In this document: positions 20,986 through 32,953 of the stretch, piece by piece
How positions within the stretch are numbered: position 1 is the first letter of the stretch
Layout of the letters: every line of letters begins with the position of its first letter
Origin: Pogostemon cablin
Lineage: Eukaryota; Streptophyta; Magnoliopsida; Lamiales; Lamiaceae
Assembly: GCA_023678885.1 (NCBI GenBank)
Contig: CM042985.1
Location: 20,128,465-20,192,464 of the forward strand
Length of the DNA: 64,000 bases
Direction: 5' to 3'
Notes under the pieces: model-generated
The model's input: only the letters and a program-made list of their open reading frames with translations
What the model was told of the DNA's origin: nothing
The model's database searches: none
Program-made: the position numbers and the translations under genes

Positions 20986-22259
20986 ATGAAAATCTATAAA
21001 AAGACAAGGATTATTATAGATCTTAATAAATTAAACAATTCATTTATACAAGGAATTAAAATAATGGGACCCCATTAATTATTTTCATTTAATGGAAAAA
21101 AATGGTAAATGCGGATCATAATTATTTGAGAATATTTGAGAATGCGTGGATTTTAAATTGTATGAATTTTCATCAATTCATTTGAATTATATATATTGTT
21201 TGGATGTATTGTTGAATTATGGAATAATTTTTAAATTCATAATAATTAACCAAATATTTTTATTTTTTAAATTAAAATTTTATTTTTGAAGATTTCATTA
21301 TACGAAATTTGCAATATATTTTTTCTTTTTTTTTGGGTTTGGCCTGAGTGGGGTGTGGTGTGGGTGGGTAAATAAAGGATACTAATGAGAGGGTGCCGTC
21401 AAGTGGTTTCGGAGTTAATATTAAAAAAAAACATTAATTACTTTTTTACTAATATTAAAATATTTTTATTAATTTACTTATTGTTTAAATTTTTTTATTA
21501 ATTTACTTCCGTATGAATATTAAAATTCGAAGGATTTAAACGACACTATTTGATTAAGAATTTGAAAAGATCCTTCTAAAACAACTAAAAATATATCAAA
21601 TTCAACGGTCATTCTGGTGCACCTAGTGTTGCATCTCCCGTATTAATAGGTTAAAATATGTGATGGGTAGTTTTTTTAAAAATAATATTAATTATATTGT
21701 TTTATTTAATGATTAAAAATAAATTTAAAAAGTAATCTAACGATTAAGATCATTCATTCATGTGCACTGCAGTTGGACTCCAAATTTAATTTAATGATTT
21801 TAAATTATTTGTTTAAAATTTTGGATTTATAAATTTATGAAATTAAGGAGTATAAATCCCTTGTAAATTCTCACATCCAAACACATTTTAAATGTCTGCA
21901 TTCTCTCTCTTTGTCATAGTCAAGTAGATATTTCTTTAATTATTCTCTAAATAATAAATTTAGTTCGATATTACAATTTTCTTAAACATGGAATGGATTA
22001 TGGAGGTGTGATTGTATAAAATAATTAATTAGGAATGAATTACATCTTTACTGAACATTTTTAATATCTCACTTTTATTAGGGTAAGTGTTACTCTTTTT
22101 TATAAGGGGAATCAGATTTATCGTTTCTATATTTTGGATTCTCAATTGAGATAATTGTCAAAAATAATCAAAATAGAAAGTTAAAAATTATTGTCACCCA
22201 TCAAATAACATATATAACATTTATATTCAAATGATATTTTTGGACAAAAATATTCTTAC
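20986..22259. other. AT-rich spacer upstream of the DUF1635 gene, copy A
   Basis: No coding region or clear element boundary recognised. Against copy B this stretch shows scattered substitutions and small indels, in contrast to the nearly identical DUF1635 tract. Confidence 0.5.
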
Positions 22260-22434
22260 CATGTCGGAATGCTATGTCGGGATTTCGACACCGAATTCAA
22301 CAATATCGATTGTCGGATTCGGTGTCGTTGTCGAATTCGGTGTCGGAACTCCGAAATAGCATTTCGACAAGGTGAGAGTATTTCATCAGATGTTAAAATT
22401 GGTGTCGAAATCCTAACATATCATTCTAACATAG
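22260..22434. mobile_element. Small inverted-repeat element, copy A
   Basis: The left arm (atgtcggaatgctatgtcgg then gatttcgacacc) pairs with a right arm ending ggtgtcgaaatcctaaca then tatcattctaacatag; arms are about 33 bp with a few mismatches. The interior repeats GTCGGATTCGGTGTCG. No target duplication established. Confidence 0.45.
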
Positions 22435-22833
22435 TGGAGTATTTTGTTCCAAAAATGAAAAAAAGGGTATGAATGTTATATAGTAAGTTATTTGATTACA
22501 ATGATTTTCATTTCTTAATATTAGTTATTTGAGCTATTTTCCCTTTTCAATTTAATTATTCATGAATATATTAGTAACAGATATTTAATTTATAATCTAT
22601 TCCATAAATATACATATTTATTAGTATAATATATGCACAAAATATATATGTGCACATTTATTTCATTGCTGACTAAATAGTGAATCGAGAGACATTCTTA
22701 GGTGTGAGTTATTGATACGGTGGAATTAAATAAGAATGGAATTATTATTATTATTTTTTATTTTTATTTCCATGATGGTATAGTTTATGAGGATGAAATC
22801 TCAATTCCCATTTGGAATTGTTCAATTTGGAAT

Positions 22834-23635
22834 TGTTGAACATAGATCATGCATGCATACATATGAATGGTGTAGATCAGCAACATACATGTTTAAGGTG
22901 ATGATTAAGAAAGTAATCAGTATAATCAACGGTTGTGATCATCAGCTATTGACAGTAAGTTGGAACCATTGGATGAAGTCTTGAGGCATGCAGCTGGATG
23001 GTGGATTTAAGTAAAGAATCTAAGTTTGTTGAGTTAGTTAGCAAGTTGCATAACAACTGATCCAGTTGGCTTTAACACGTGAGATTGCTGGTTAAACAAG
23101 ATTTGAGATGATGCTCAATATAAGCAGCAAGATGGATTGAAGGGTAGGATCAGTGTTGCTGCATAAGGAGAGTCGTAGGATCAGAAGTAATGTTGAGCTG
23201 ATGGATTGGTGACATGGCAAGAATCTTAGTTGGTTGGTGATCAGTTGTAACTGAATGAAGCCAACGGATCACATGGAAAGCTTGCTAATGGATTCTAAAA
23301 CATGCAGGTGTGATATAAAAGAAAAAGGTAGAAACACGCACATCAGAACGATCATCATCATCTTCATCAGTTAGGTTCAAAAGTTTAGGATTTTCTTAGA
23401 AGTTTAATTCATCATCTTCTTCAAGAAGTTGTAACCTGTATTCCATCATATTAGTGATCTCTCTCTCCTTAAGAAAGTGGATGTAGATCTTTACGATCGA
23501 ACCACTATACATCTTCATGTTCTTATTCGTTTTGATTTCAGTTTTCTTATTGATTCAATACGTAAGATAGAGTGAGTAAGATAGAGTGTCTAAGTTTGCT
23601 CAAAGGATAGTTCAAACTTGGTTGCATTCATAAGA
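22834..23635 (+). repeat. 5' LTR of a truncated Copia element (copy A)
   Basis: 802 bp, begins TGTTGAACATAGATC and ends CATTCATAAGA. The left flank is GGAAT (22829-22833), the same five bases that flank the solo LTR of copy B on both sides. A primer-binding sequence, TGGCGCCGTCTGTGGGA, starts at 23638. LTR ends and primer site match the family of the complete element at 32954-38170, though the LTR sequence itself differs. Confidence 0.88.
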
Positions 23636-23695
23636 ATTGGCGCCGTCTGTGGGAAGCCAAGAAGAAGAAGAAGATTCAGTGGGGAAGAAGATCAA

Positions 23696-24617
23696 ATGGT
23701 TACTACTAAGTTTGATATTGAAAAGTTTTCAAAAAAGGCAGACTTCAGTCTGTGGAGGATGAAGATGGAGGCCATCTTGGTTCAACAAGGGTTATCAGAA
23801 GCAATCAAACCACTTCCTGAAAATCAAGCTGCAGCAGTTGATGCTGTTGCTCTTGCAGCAGATCAAGAACAACAAACCAAGGCTAGAAGTGCACTTATCC
23901 TGTGTCTAGGAGATAAAGCCCTGAGGGAAATCTCAAAGGAAGCTACAACAAGAGAAGTTTGGAAGAAATTGGAGGAGCTGTACATGGTTAAAAGTCTGGC
24001 CAACCGTTTGTACATGAAGCAGAAACTATACTCTTTCAAGGTATCAGAAGATAAGACAATAATTGGTCAATTAGATGAGTTTAACAAGATCATTGATGAT
24101 CTAGAAAATATTGATGTGGCTCTGTCAACTGAAGATAAAGTTGTCATCCTCATGTCAGCACTTCCAAAGTCCTTTTGAAGGTTTAAGGGATACACTGTTG
24201 TTTGCTAATGCTGAGTCAATCTCACTTGAGCAAGTCTTGTTAGCAGTTAAGGCAAAGGTGCTTCACAAGAATCCAGATCAACAAGCAATTGCAGAAGGTT
24301 TAGTAGCAAAGAAACAGAATCAGTGGAGCAAGAATAATAAGAATAATAAGAGTAGCAATACTGATAAGAGGAAGCCAGAAAAGAATTATAGTACTCCATC
24401 AGATGAAGAAGAAAACAAGAACTACTATCACTGCAATAAGCCTGGACATTTCAAGAAACAATGTTTCAAATGGAAAGCAACGGTGGCAAAGAAGATAGCT
24501 GAAAAGGGAGGAAATAAGAGGTCTCATGCAAATCACGTAACAACTAATCAAGTTGGTTCAGATTCTGATTTCATTGAAGCAATGACAATTTGTTCTAGTT
24601 CAGTATCAAAAGAAATT
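23696..24617 (+). pseudogene. Copia gag pseudogene, truncated
   Basis: Starts at ATG 23696 (MVTTKFDIEKF). It encodes the plant Copia gag (UBN2-like) region with FSLWRMKMEAILVQQGL and LYMVKSLANRLYMKQKL. A one-base insertion near 24172 causes a stop at 24176. In the next frame the protein continues with SPFEGLRDTLLF and the CCHC knuckle YHCNKPGHFKKQC. It is cut at about 24617, just before the protease motif, where an unrelated repeat begins. Gag proteins form the retrotransposon's virus-like particle. It closely parallels the gag at 33561 onward. Confidence 0.85.
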
Positions 24618-24890
24618 TGTCTACTTTTCTAAAACTAACTCCACCGTATTTTGGGTACACTCAGTTGCACAGTAATATTAGCCTATTTTTATAAGGCAAG
24701 GCAAAAACTTAAATGGTCGTCACGCTTATGTCATTGGATCTCATTCCGTCAAATAATTATAAAAAAAAAGAAAAAATCGCAGATGATTAACGAACTTAAT
24801 ACCTTGAGTGTCGGTTAAATACACATAAGCTTACATCAACTTAATTAATTCTCTTTACCTATTACTATTTTATTTTATTTATTTATTAAT
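24618..24890. repeat. Left member of an inverted repeat pair (partner 30050-30312)
   Basis: Starts with tctaaaactaactccaccgt and runs through caaggcaaaaacttaaatgg, atcgcagatgattaac and gtgtcggttaaatacaca. The reverse complement occurs at 30050-30312 with high identity. It cuts the Copia gag frame. The pair could be the long terminal inverted repeats of one element of about 5.7 kb, or two independent insertions. No target duplication could be matched. Confidence 0.65.
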
Positions 24891-25034
24891 TTTTTAAAAT
24901 GGAGTTATACTTTCTTTTGTTTTATTATTATACTATAATATCTAGATTTTATCAATCCATGCATTTGAAAAGAATTATATTATTCAAATATACAATCATT
25001 TATTTTTTATATTTATATGGTTATTTTTACGTTA

Positions 25035-25076
<42 letters not shown>

Positions 25077-25500
25077 TATATGAATTTATGTATTTTATAA
25101 ATAATATACTAATTATTTATATAAAAAATATCGAACTGTTACTGGATTAATGAGTTTAACAAGCTAGGAATTTCATAAAGAACAAGAATTTATTCATAGA
25201 ATAATTAAAATCAGTATGCCTTATTCAATCCAATATTCATAAAAGAATTTAAAACGGGAAAAGATGCGAGAGGGAGGAGATGGTTGTCTAACATTCTATT
25301 CCCAAAATTTTCAAATAAAGGCCTAATTAAACTATGTCTCAAATTTAGACTCAATTTTAGAAGTGTTTTATTTGAGGTTTGAATTTTAATTTTTTTCTTA
25401 AAATAAGGCTCATCGATTTTTTTTAATTCAATATATATTATAGAATAATATAAAATATTAATAAAAAATATGGGATTATTACTGATAGATATACGCGTGT
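24891..25500. other. AT-rich spacer with TA microsatellite
   Basis: Long A/T tracts; perfect TA repeat near 25039-25071. No coding signal recognised. Confidence 0.5.
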
Positions 25501-25507
25501 ATATAAC

Positions 25508-25830
25508 CTAATTACTAATAAATACATCTTCTACATTGCTTGCACAAAAAGTATACATCAAACTGTCCTCAGAAGCTAGCAACTTACGCTTTCTAAGGTT
25601 TACCTTGGTAGGCAGTCTATCTTTTAGCAACCTCCACACAAATGCTTGAACCTTACTTGAAATCCCCTTTTGCCAAATTCTAATTGGTTCATAATTCTCT
25701 TGTTGTTTGTTAAACTTGTCTTGTAGACTCTTGTATACTGAATGTGTAGTGTATGCTTTTGATGAGATACTACAACAAAAAAGCATTAAGACATCAGTTA
25801 ATATACTACATAGATTAGAAAGCATTAAGA
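25508..25830 (-). pseudogene. LINE ORF2 fragment (zf-RVT region)
   Basis: Minus strand encodes TTHSVYKSLQDKF, IRIWQKGISSKVQAFVWRLL and KDRLPTKVNLRKRKLLAS. This is the zinc-binding region (zf-RVT) found near the C-terminus of plant non-LTR retrotransposon ORF2 proteins (pattern W...WK...KV..F.WRLL..RLPTK.NL..R). The zinc ligands that should follow are mostly lost and there is no reverse transcriptase upstream. Confidence 0.65.
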
Positions 25831-26207
25831 CATCAGTTAATATACTACATAGATTAGAAATATGTGTAGTCGTATGCTTTATATATGTTGTCTTAAATAT
25901 TTTTTCACGCACTAAGACTACACATATTGACTGATGTGAAGCATGTTATTTTGTAAGATAATTTATTATAAGACAACGTATATATATTTCACGTGACTTT
26001 AACACCGCCGACAGCGTCCCTGCTGCGCAATTCTGACGACCGCCGCTGCTTTCCCTGCCCGCGACGACCACTGCCTTGCTAAGGTTCCTCCTCTTTTCAC
26101 ATACTAGTGTAAGTAGTAATACTTGCGAATAATCAGTGTTATGTATTCGCCGTATTTAAATTTCAATTTATAATTCTTCGTTGTTTTTGAGTTTCTTGTT
26201 GTGAGTT

Positions 26208-26438
26208 GTGAATTTAGGGCGTATCACAAACCTTATTACTCTCTCTTCTCTACTTCCACATCTCACGGCTGCTCGCTCACTTCAACCATTTCTCCACATC
26301 CACTCACTCCATCCCGTCGCTTCACACTCACCACCACACGGCCATACCCCCATTTTTCTCCACACACGTCTGTTCCCATTATTCCATTCATTTTATACAT
26401 GTCATCTCTCTTGTGGGAATTATCAAGATACTCAAGCA
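26208..26438 (+). other. Exon- or leader-like GC-rich segment
   Basis: A C/T-rich stretch with an open frame (MNLGRITNLITLSSLLPHLT...) ends at a donor-like CAAG|GTATGT (26440). The Pro/His/Ser-rich translation looks like a 5' UTR being read and not a protein. A second GC-rich block is at 26005-26095. Together they may be captured host leader sequence inside the surrounding element. Confidence 0.3.
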
Positions 26439-27000
26439 AGGTATGTATTTCTAATTCTTACTTCAATTCAATCTTAGTTTGTTGTTATAATAATATGCTT
26501 CTTGAAATTAAGCCTTAGGAGGGCTGTTCTTTTTAGTTGATGCTTAGGTTTTTAATTTTGTTGCTTAGTTTATGCTTTATGTTTTGAATAAATGATTGAA
26601 TTGAGGGGAGAATTATGTTGTTGGGTTTGCTTGATTGAAATTAGGCATTGCAAAAGTTGATAAAATTCTTAAGATTTGAAAATGCATTCAAGTTGTTTGA
26701 TAAAATGTTTAGCAGAAAATTTTGCCTCTTTATGTTTCATTGTTACGTGAATTGATGAGTGATTGTTCATTATAGAAGTTGTGGTGTATTGATGCATGAA
26801 TTTGGATTAATTGTTGAAGGAAGGAAGTTGAATGAAAAGCAAGAATCATGAATCTTAAAAGTTGAAAATTTGAGCACATCAAACATGTTTGATGAAAAGC
26901 TTAAGTGAAAGTTTTTATTGTTACATATTTGGAGATATTAATATTCGATATTATGTACCCACCAATTTGGAGATCTCCCTTTTAATACCCACCAATTTTT

Positions 27001-27447
27001 AGTATGACCGCCATATTCATTGAGTATGACCCACCAATTTAAATGCTTGCAATACATATTTATTTGAACATGTGAGAGTCCATATAAACATTTACTATAT
27101 TATAGAAATAAAAATAATAGAGGTATATATTTGAGAGTGATAAGCATAGAATTGAAAACGACAGATGATATCATGACACACCATAGATATATTTGAACCA
27201 GTTAAAAGCTTATATATTCTTCAGAAAAAAAAATTAATACTTATAAGCTGATTTAATTTTTATTTATGGATGATTTTAAACCTTGAAATAACATTAATTT
27301 AAGTAATATTTTATTTAATAAAAATTTTTTAGTTTGAAAGAACATCAAAGATTTATTTTAATAAATTTATAATATATAATTTTAAGGTAATTCCATACGT
27401 AATTAGTTCTGTTATTATCATACTAAATGAATATGGCGGTCATACTT
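27001..27447. mobile_element. Inverted-repeat MITE (447 bp)
   Basis: The left end AGTATGACCGCCATATTCAT is repeated inverted at the right end (atgaatatggcggtcatact). Outside both ends lie direct copies of 'acccaccaatttggagatct' (26957 and 27499), so a larger flanking unit was duplicated or these are outer sub-repeats. Superfamily not assigned. Confidence 0.55.
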
Positions 27448-28500
27448 GGAAATCAGATCGATATTAAATGTTCAATTGGAAATCTCCCTTTTTATATACC
27501 CACCAATTTGGAGATCTCCCTTTTCATTATCAAATTATTATGAATATTCGATATATGAGAGACATTATCAATATAGATGGAGAGATTGACATGGGATTGA
27601 TTCAATCACTCGTAATGAATATTTTATTATACATTTACATTTTCTTTGTAGTTGGATTTCTTTTTTTATTTTTATTACTGAATATTCTCTTGTATAACAC
27701 AGTTTTTATCTATTGATAACTACTCTAAATATGATATTGATGAAGTACGAGAAGAGTGGGCAGAATTCTTTCAGCTTTATATAATGGATTAAAGGTAACA
27801 TAACTATACATGCTTTAAAATGTTCTAAAATTGAATGATTTGTTACTAATGAAATCTATAAGTTATGAGCTTGAGTGTGAAATTGAATGATTTGTTACTA
27901 ATGAAATCTATAAGTTCTGAGCTTGAGTGTGTTTGCTTTGATATCCTTTTTGTTGCTAGTAATTATTAATTAGTTGTGGTTTGAATCAATTCCGGGTTTT
28001 ATTGGTTTCTGTAATGGTTGCTATTTAGTTTTGTTGCTTTTTGCATGGATCAAATGTTTCCGTAAGTTAATGTAAATTTCTTCTTGTAAATTGTAGTTGG
28101 TTATAGTATATCTCATAGTAAGCATATTGTAAATTTTTTAATCGAATTTTACAAATTATGTGGATTTGCTAATTTGTTGTTGATCAGTGGACGTTGATTT
28201 TGAAGGCCTCAATTTCTGAATTCATTTGTGTTGGTTAAAGCTCTACGCTTGTTGGTTTCTACTGTTTGTTCATTCAGTATGTGATCAATGGGTATTGACT
28301 CCCGAGTACTTTTATTGAACAAATACGATTTGCTTTATATCCTTACTCCTTAATGTGATGTATTTGATTTTTACCAACATTCGGATTTGAGATATTTATT
28401 TAATGTTGTGTATTGTGATCATATAGAATGTGTTTTTTATTATGTTACCAATTTCACAGGTTAATAAATATATTAATCAATAAAAATATTAATAAATTTG
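27448..28500. other. Spacer, intron-like T-rich sequence
   Basis: Moderately T-rich sequence with a 60-bp direct duplication around 27830-27920 ('gaatgatttgttactaatga' twice). No recognised coding region. Confidence 0.4.
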
Positions 28501-28635
28501 ACAACACATATATGTGTTATTTTAATTAAATAAGACAACATATATAATTAGTTGTCATTTAAAAATTTATTATGAATATAATTGCATAAAGACTACACAT
28601 ATAATTTGTTGTCATTTAATAAAGAGTTTATTAAA

Positions 28636-28835
28636 AAGACGCACAAAGACAACGTATATAATCTGTTGTATTTGTGCTTAATTTTTTTTAAAAAAAGACG
28701 CACAAAGACAACATATATAATGTGTTTTCTTTGTGCGTCTTATTTAAGCACAAAGACTACACATATAATGTGTTTTCTTTGTGTGTCTTTTTTAAGAAAA
28801 AACGCACAAAAACTACACATTATATGTGTAGTCAT
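28636..28835. repeat. Palindromic array, second copy
   Basis: Same AAGACGCACAAAGAC / ACATATAATGTGT units as at 14895-15160, with fewer units. The duplication of this block includes the F-box 5' fragment that follows in both places. Confidence 0.6.
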
Positions 28836-29239
28836 AAATAGACTCTAAGACAACAGGAGCTTTGACTACATAGCATTTTTCCTAAAATAAGTTAATGGAC
28901 AACAGGAGTATATTAACCTTACTATAAACCAAATCATTAATCGTGCTAATCGCGTCCATAAATCTTGTTAAGGTCAACAATAAATCTCAGTTTTTTTCTG
29001 TTCTTAATTAGCTGTCAAAAATTACAAGAAAATTGGAGTTGTGAAGTTTCAGATGAAGAAGGGCAAGGGCAGGAGTAGTGAAGGGGAATTTAGTCTTCCA
29101 ACACATTCAATCCTTCCTGCCGGTAAAAGCAGCGGTACGGACGACCACAGTGTCCAAATCATGGCACGCAGCCTAGTCCACTCATTCAAACCTCGAATTA
29201 TCCTTCTATTATTAAATAGACACCCCTATATGTAAATTA

Positions 29240-30049
29240 TAATATATTATATTATATACACATCTTATAATCCCTAATTTTCTCATTTATAGTTAGAGAA
29301 ACATATATCCTCTGTGATCATATCAATATGAAATTGGAGCAAATTAGTATGGATATTGAGAAAGATGGAGAAAGATGAGAAACAAAACATCAAATGACAT
29401 TTCTACTCGCTCTTTGTAATATCATGAGATGTAAAAGTCATTTGTAATATTGGGACCATCTCACCCTAAGCATGAGTGAAGTAATTTACCAATGGGTCAC
29501 GAATTTAAAAAAAGGAAAAAAAAATATAATAACTCTCAAATCCAGAAACAAAAACTGTGTATTTCCATGTTCTTTACTTTATAATTTTTTTTCTCTCTGT
29601 AAATATTGATGCCCTTTTACTCTGACGACCAATTTTACACAAATTCTACAAGGAACTCTAAATAAGAAGAATCCGAAACCCAAACACATTTCCTAACATT
29701 GTAATTAACATTAGAGTAATATTGTACTTAGATCCCTTAATTATCATTAGATGACTCAACTTCTTCCAGAAGTATCGCCGCCTCTTCGACAAGACAACAC
29801 TGGTCACATGACTTACTTGCGTCTTGCTCTGTTTCACCGCCAATCCATGAATCTCCAGTGGCCAGTAGCTGTGGATCAACGACCACTTAATGCTGTTATA
29901 AAATAGGTGAGACTTAATTTTGGGGTTATGGGGTGTGTATAATTTTTAATTTTAGAAGGGTAATTTAGGAGTTTTTGGGGTGTGTATATAATAAAATTAG
30001 AGAATAAAATAAAAGAGGGGTGTGTATTTAATAAATCATGTGTATTTTA
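29240..30049. other. Spacer with 'ggggtgtgtat' repeats
   Basis: From about 29915 to 30075 'aggggtgtgtatttaataaa' recurs in variants; an inverted relative is at 32458-32590. This looks like small MITE ends with TATTAAATACACACCCC termini. An open frame on the minus strand at 29658-29879 has no recognisable motif. Confidence 0.4.
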
Positions 30050-30312
30050 TAAAAAAGGGTGTGTATTTAATAGTAAATAAATAAAGTAAAATGGTAATAG
30101 GTAAAGAGAATTAATTAAGTTGATGTAAGCTAATGTGTATTTAACCGACACTCTAGGTATTAAGTTGGTTAATCATCTGCGATTTTTTTTTTTATAATTA
30201 TTTGACGGAATGAGATCCAATGACATCAGCGTGACGATCATTTAAGTTTTTGCCTTGCCTTATAAAAATAGGCTAATAAGCTGACCCAAGATACGGTGGA
30301 GTTAGTTTTAGA
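30050..30312. repeat. Right member of the inverted repeat pair (partner 24618-24890)
   Basis: Reverse complement of 24618-24890, ending ...ggagttagttttaga. The innermost parts (tttacctattac.attttactttattta) also pair. See the left member for interpretation. Confidence 0.65.
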
Positions 30313-30529
30313 ATAGTATACAATTACGAACAAAAAGCATGCTGTCTCCCATCCCATATTAATGTTTATATTTTTCATTTTGGATTATCCAGATTTATAT
30401 TTTCTTTTTTTGTCAAGTTGAGCTTATACAAAATAATTAATTATTCCATGTTCCACCCACAATACTAATACAACTCCCCATTTACACTAAATATTACTAT
30501 TCTCAACTCATTACATATTAAAATATTAT

Positions 30530-30912
30530 GAGTGAGGCTTGCGTGCACCCGGGCGCACAGAACACATTCCGTGCGCCTTTAGAAATTTTGTATTATGGGT
30601 AAGGGTACATTAATTTGGTCTAAAGGGTATACACTTTAATTACTAAAAGGTACACAATTTTGTTCTAAAGGGTATACACTTTTCATTAATATTTTTTTTC
30701 TTTAGAAAATAAAGGGTACACATTTTTATACTAAAGGGTATACAATTTAACACAAAATTCTAAAGGCGCACGGAGTGTTGTTCGTGCGCCCAGATTTTTC
30801 TTTAGAAAATAAAGGGTACACATCTGTATACTAAAAGGTATACAATTTAGCACAAATTTCTAAAGGCGCACAAAAAGTGTTCCGTGCGCCCGGGTGCACA
30901 GGAGCTTTTGCC
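30530..30912. mobile_element. CCCGGG-ended Mutator-type MITE (383 bp) with perfect 9-bp TSD
   Basis: Flanked by AAATATTAT (30521-30529 and 30913-30921). Left end GAGTGAGGCTTGCGTGCACC; right end, reversed, GGCAAAAGCTCCTGTGCACC, both followed by CGGGCGCAC. The interior alternates 'aagggtatacacttt' and 'gggtacacat' blocks containing the palindrome GTATAC, with internal 'ctaaaggcgcacgga' inverted units. Nearly identical to 62027-62410. Confidence 0.9.
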
Positions 30913-30976
30913 AAATATTATTTCTCTTAATTTCTGTGAAAAAGCAAACCATCAACGTTATCGCGGGAAGGGGGGA

Positions 30977-31212
30977 GTATACAATTATGAACAAAAATGT
31001 ATACACTTTGTTAGCAAATATTTTGTTTGTTTTTTTAATGAAAAGCTCCACAATTATTAAAAACATGTATACACTATTGAATAAAAAGTTATACACATAT
31101 GGATACTATTTTTCTAATGAAAAATTGAGTGTGAAAAAAGTATACAATTATTAAGAAACATGTATATAAAATAGAATAAAAAGTCATATACATATTGGTA
31201 CACCCTTGCACC
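30977..31212. mobile_element. Fragment of the 9049-9401 MITE type, opposite orientation
   Basis: The sequence agtatacaattatgaacaaa through gtacacccttgcacc is the inverse of the interior and left end of the element at 9049-9401. The CCCGGG palindromes are missing, so it is truncated on both sides. Confidence 0.5.
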
Positions 31213-31812
31213 GAATATCAACACATAAAAATATATTCAGGTTTTTTATTATTAGTTATTTTAAATATAAATTATAAGTTATTAATTGAAGAAATTAAAT
31301 AAAATATTTATTAAAATATTTAATTAATTAAAATAAAATATTAATCGCTATTAGAGCACACCCCTATACAAATTATAAATACATATAAGTCGATTTTATT
31401 TTCAAATTGAAGATTTCGCTACCAATAATATACGACCAATCGAAATCACAAAGGTGTTAATTATGACCGTAATTATATAAAGTACGTCTCAATTCCCCTT
31501 TTCTAGATCTTCTGTGTCACTTTGGAGTGACATCTCTTGTGATACTCTATTGGATGAGTGACACGTAAGAGAGAGAAGGGAAACTATACCCTGAGTCAAC
31601 CAGTCAACCCTTGGGGGAAGTTTCTCCATCCTAACAGGTGTCATTCCATAAGCAGGTGTTATAGGAGATGTCACACCAATGTGTCATAGAACATCCCGTA
31701 CCCTAACTTTTAGGTTTTCAATACGAATCTTCGAGAGTTCGTTTTCTATCTTTTTCTTCCTTGATTCAACCCGAAGTTTTTGTTTCCATTGTCTTTCCTC
31801 TTTGTTTTATAG
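31213..31812. other. Spacer, nothing identified
   Basis: First part AT-rich. From 31480 to 31700 the sequence is more balanced and open on the minus strand (MTSPITPAYGMTPVRMEKLP...) with repeated 'gtgtca' words. I recognise no family. Confidence 0.35.
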
Positions 31813-32007
31813 ATGTCTATGATTTCTTAGACTTCGTTGTGACTTTGAGGTCATTCACAACAAATTATTCGATCCCAAAACCATGACGAAGTCCATCGAA
31901 TCGTATAAGATTTATGAGTGGCTAGATATTGAAATGGTGGCACATTCAAATCCCATAACTCATTTCTTACAGCACGGAGAAGCACTTGGGGGTGGAGATA
32001 GCATTCG

Positions 32008-32226
32008 ATGATTTGGATTTGTACAAATTGGGTGATTTGGAATCATAGAAACAATGCTATTTTCAATGGAGAGGATATCAATTGTGTTAAAATGATCAGT
32101 GATATCAAGGCTCGAATATGGAATTGGATTTCAGCAAAATCAAACTTACTTCAAGACCAAAACTTTTCAGAATGGTGTGGTAAATTCAAAGCTGCAAGAA
32201 TAAGACCAGCCATTCATGAAGATTGA
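32008..32226 (+). pseudogene. LINE ORF2 C-terminal fragment
   Basis: Reads MIWICTNWVIWNHRNNAIFN then WNWISAKSNLLQDQNFSEWC, the IWNHRNN.IF.G...W.W pattern seen at the C-terminus of many plant LINE ORF2 proteins just before the stop. A related fragment with SHRNNLIFSG is at 51405-51599. It interrupts the F-box/LRR relic. Confidence 0.5.
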
Positions 32227-32229
32227 AAA

Positions 32230-32684
32230 ATGGAAAGAGAAAGGATATTGTTAAGTGCAAGGTGTATGGATACTGGTGTATGCAGGCGTATGTGTTCCTG
32301 ATTTCTGCTGATAAATCTATTTTAAGTAGTGGAGATGGGCGTGTAATGCCTTCAAGGTGATCATGTATTATTAAAGCACCACTTTTATCTACAGTGCCTA
32401 ATTTCATCTTTATGGCAATTGATTTCTTAACCATAATTATGGAATGGGTTGGACTAAATACATATCCCCTCCTATTAAATACACACCCCTATTATTATAT
32501 AATTAAAATATATATTTTTAAAAAGTCTAATTTACCCTAAATTTATTACATACACGCCTTATATATTAAATAATATTTTTATATACATCATCCTTTTCTC
32601 TTCCGTTGTCTAATTCTTGAAGAGCCTAAAGTTCAGTGAAATTAATCGTGTCCTATAAACTGTCAAAAATAAGAAAGAAGAACT
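32230..32684. other. Spacer with inverted 'attaaatacacacccc' MITE remnant
   Basis: 32458-32590 is the inverse of 29915-30075, consistent with ends of a small MITE family. No coding region. Confidence 0.4.
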
Positions 32685-32953
32685 GAGATCAATTCACTGT
32701 ACGATGTGATATAGTTTCTAGTTGCCCCTTGATTGAGACTTTTCTAGTAATGCCATTGATAGTGCCCCATTTTTCTTTTGGGTTAGTTCAAGTTGGTTCA
32801 TTCGATCTCTACCATTTGTATAATCTCAAGTGTTTGGTGTTGGTCAATGTGAGAATTGATTCGATCTATCGTCTAATTTTCCTTTTCTCAAGGATTTAAC
32901 CCTTGATCATTGTCATGGATACCAAGGAATAGAGTTTTGTAGCCCTTCTCTTG

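Larger units (their letters stand above)
15981..23635. repeat. Segmental duplication, copy A
   Basis: Direct repeat of 41240-48992, offset about 25.26-25.28 kb (25.36 kb to the right of a 100-bp insertion in copy B). Both copies share, in order: Copia integrase fragment, LTR plus gag start, Stowaway element, 137-bp tandem pair, MULE MITE, DUF1635 gene, a 175-bp inverted-repeat MITE, and an LTR with the same left flank. Copy A begins abruptly inside a Copia reading frame that is continuous in copy B, so A is the truncated copy on the left. Confidence 0.93.
25768..28890. mobile_element. Possible non-autonomous CACTA-like element
   Basis: The left end TACTACAACAAAAAAGC differs by one base from the usual CACTACAACAAAA terminus. 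It is followed by two tandem 39-bp units (about 25781-25858, agcattaagacatcag...) and AAGACTACACATA motifs. The right side has the palindromic AAGACGCACAAAGAC array (28636-28835) and more GACTACA motifs. No transposase frame is found between. The right terminus does not show the expected TTTTGTTGTAGTG, so the right boundary is a guess. Confidence 0.38.

Noticed and set aside
22269..22472. Cys/Arg-rich small open frame (CRIRCRCRIRCRN)
   Set aside because: It is translation of the GTCGGATTCGGTGTCG repeats of a small inverted-repeat element; copy B changes the frame after the repeats.
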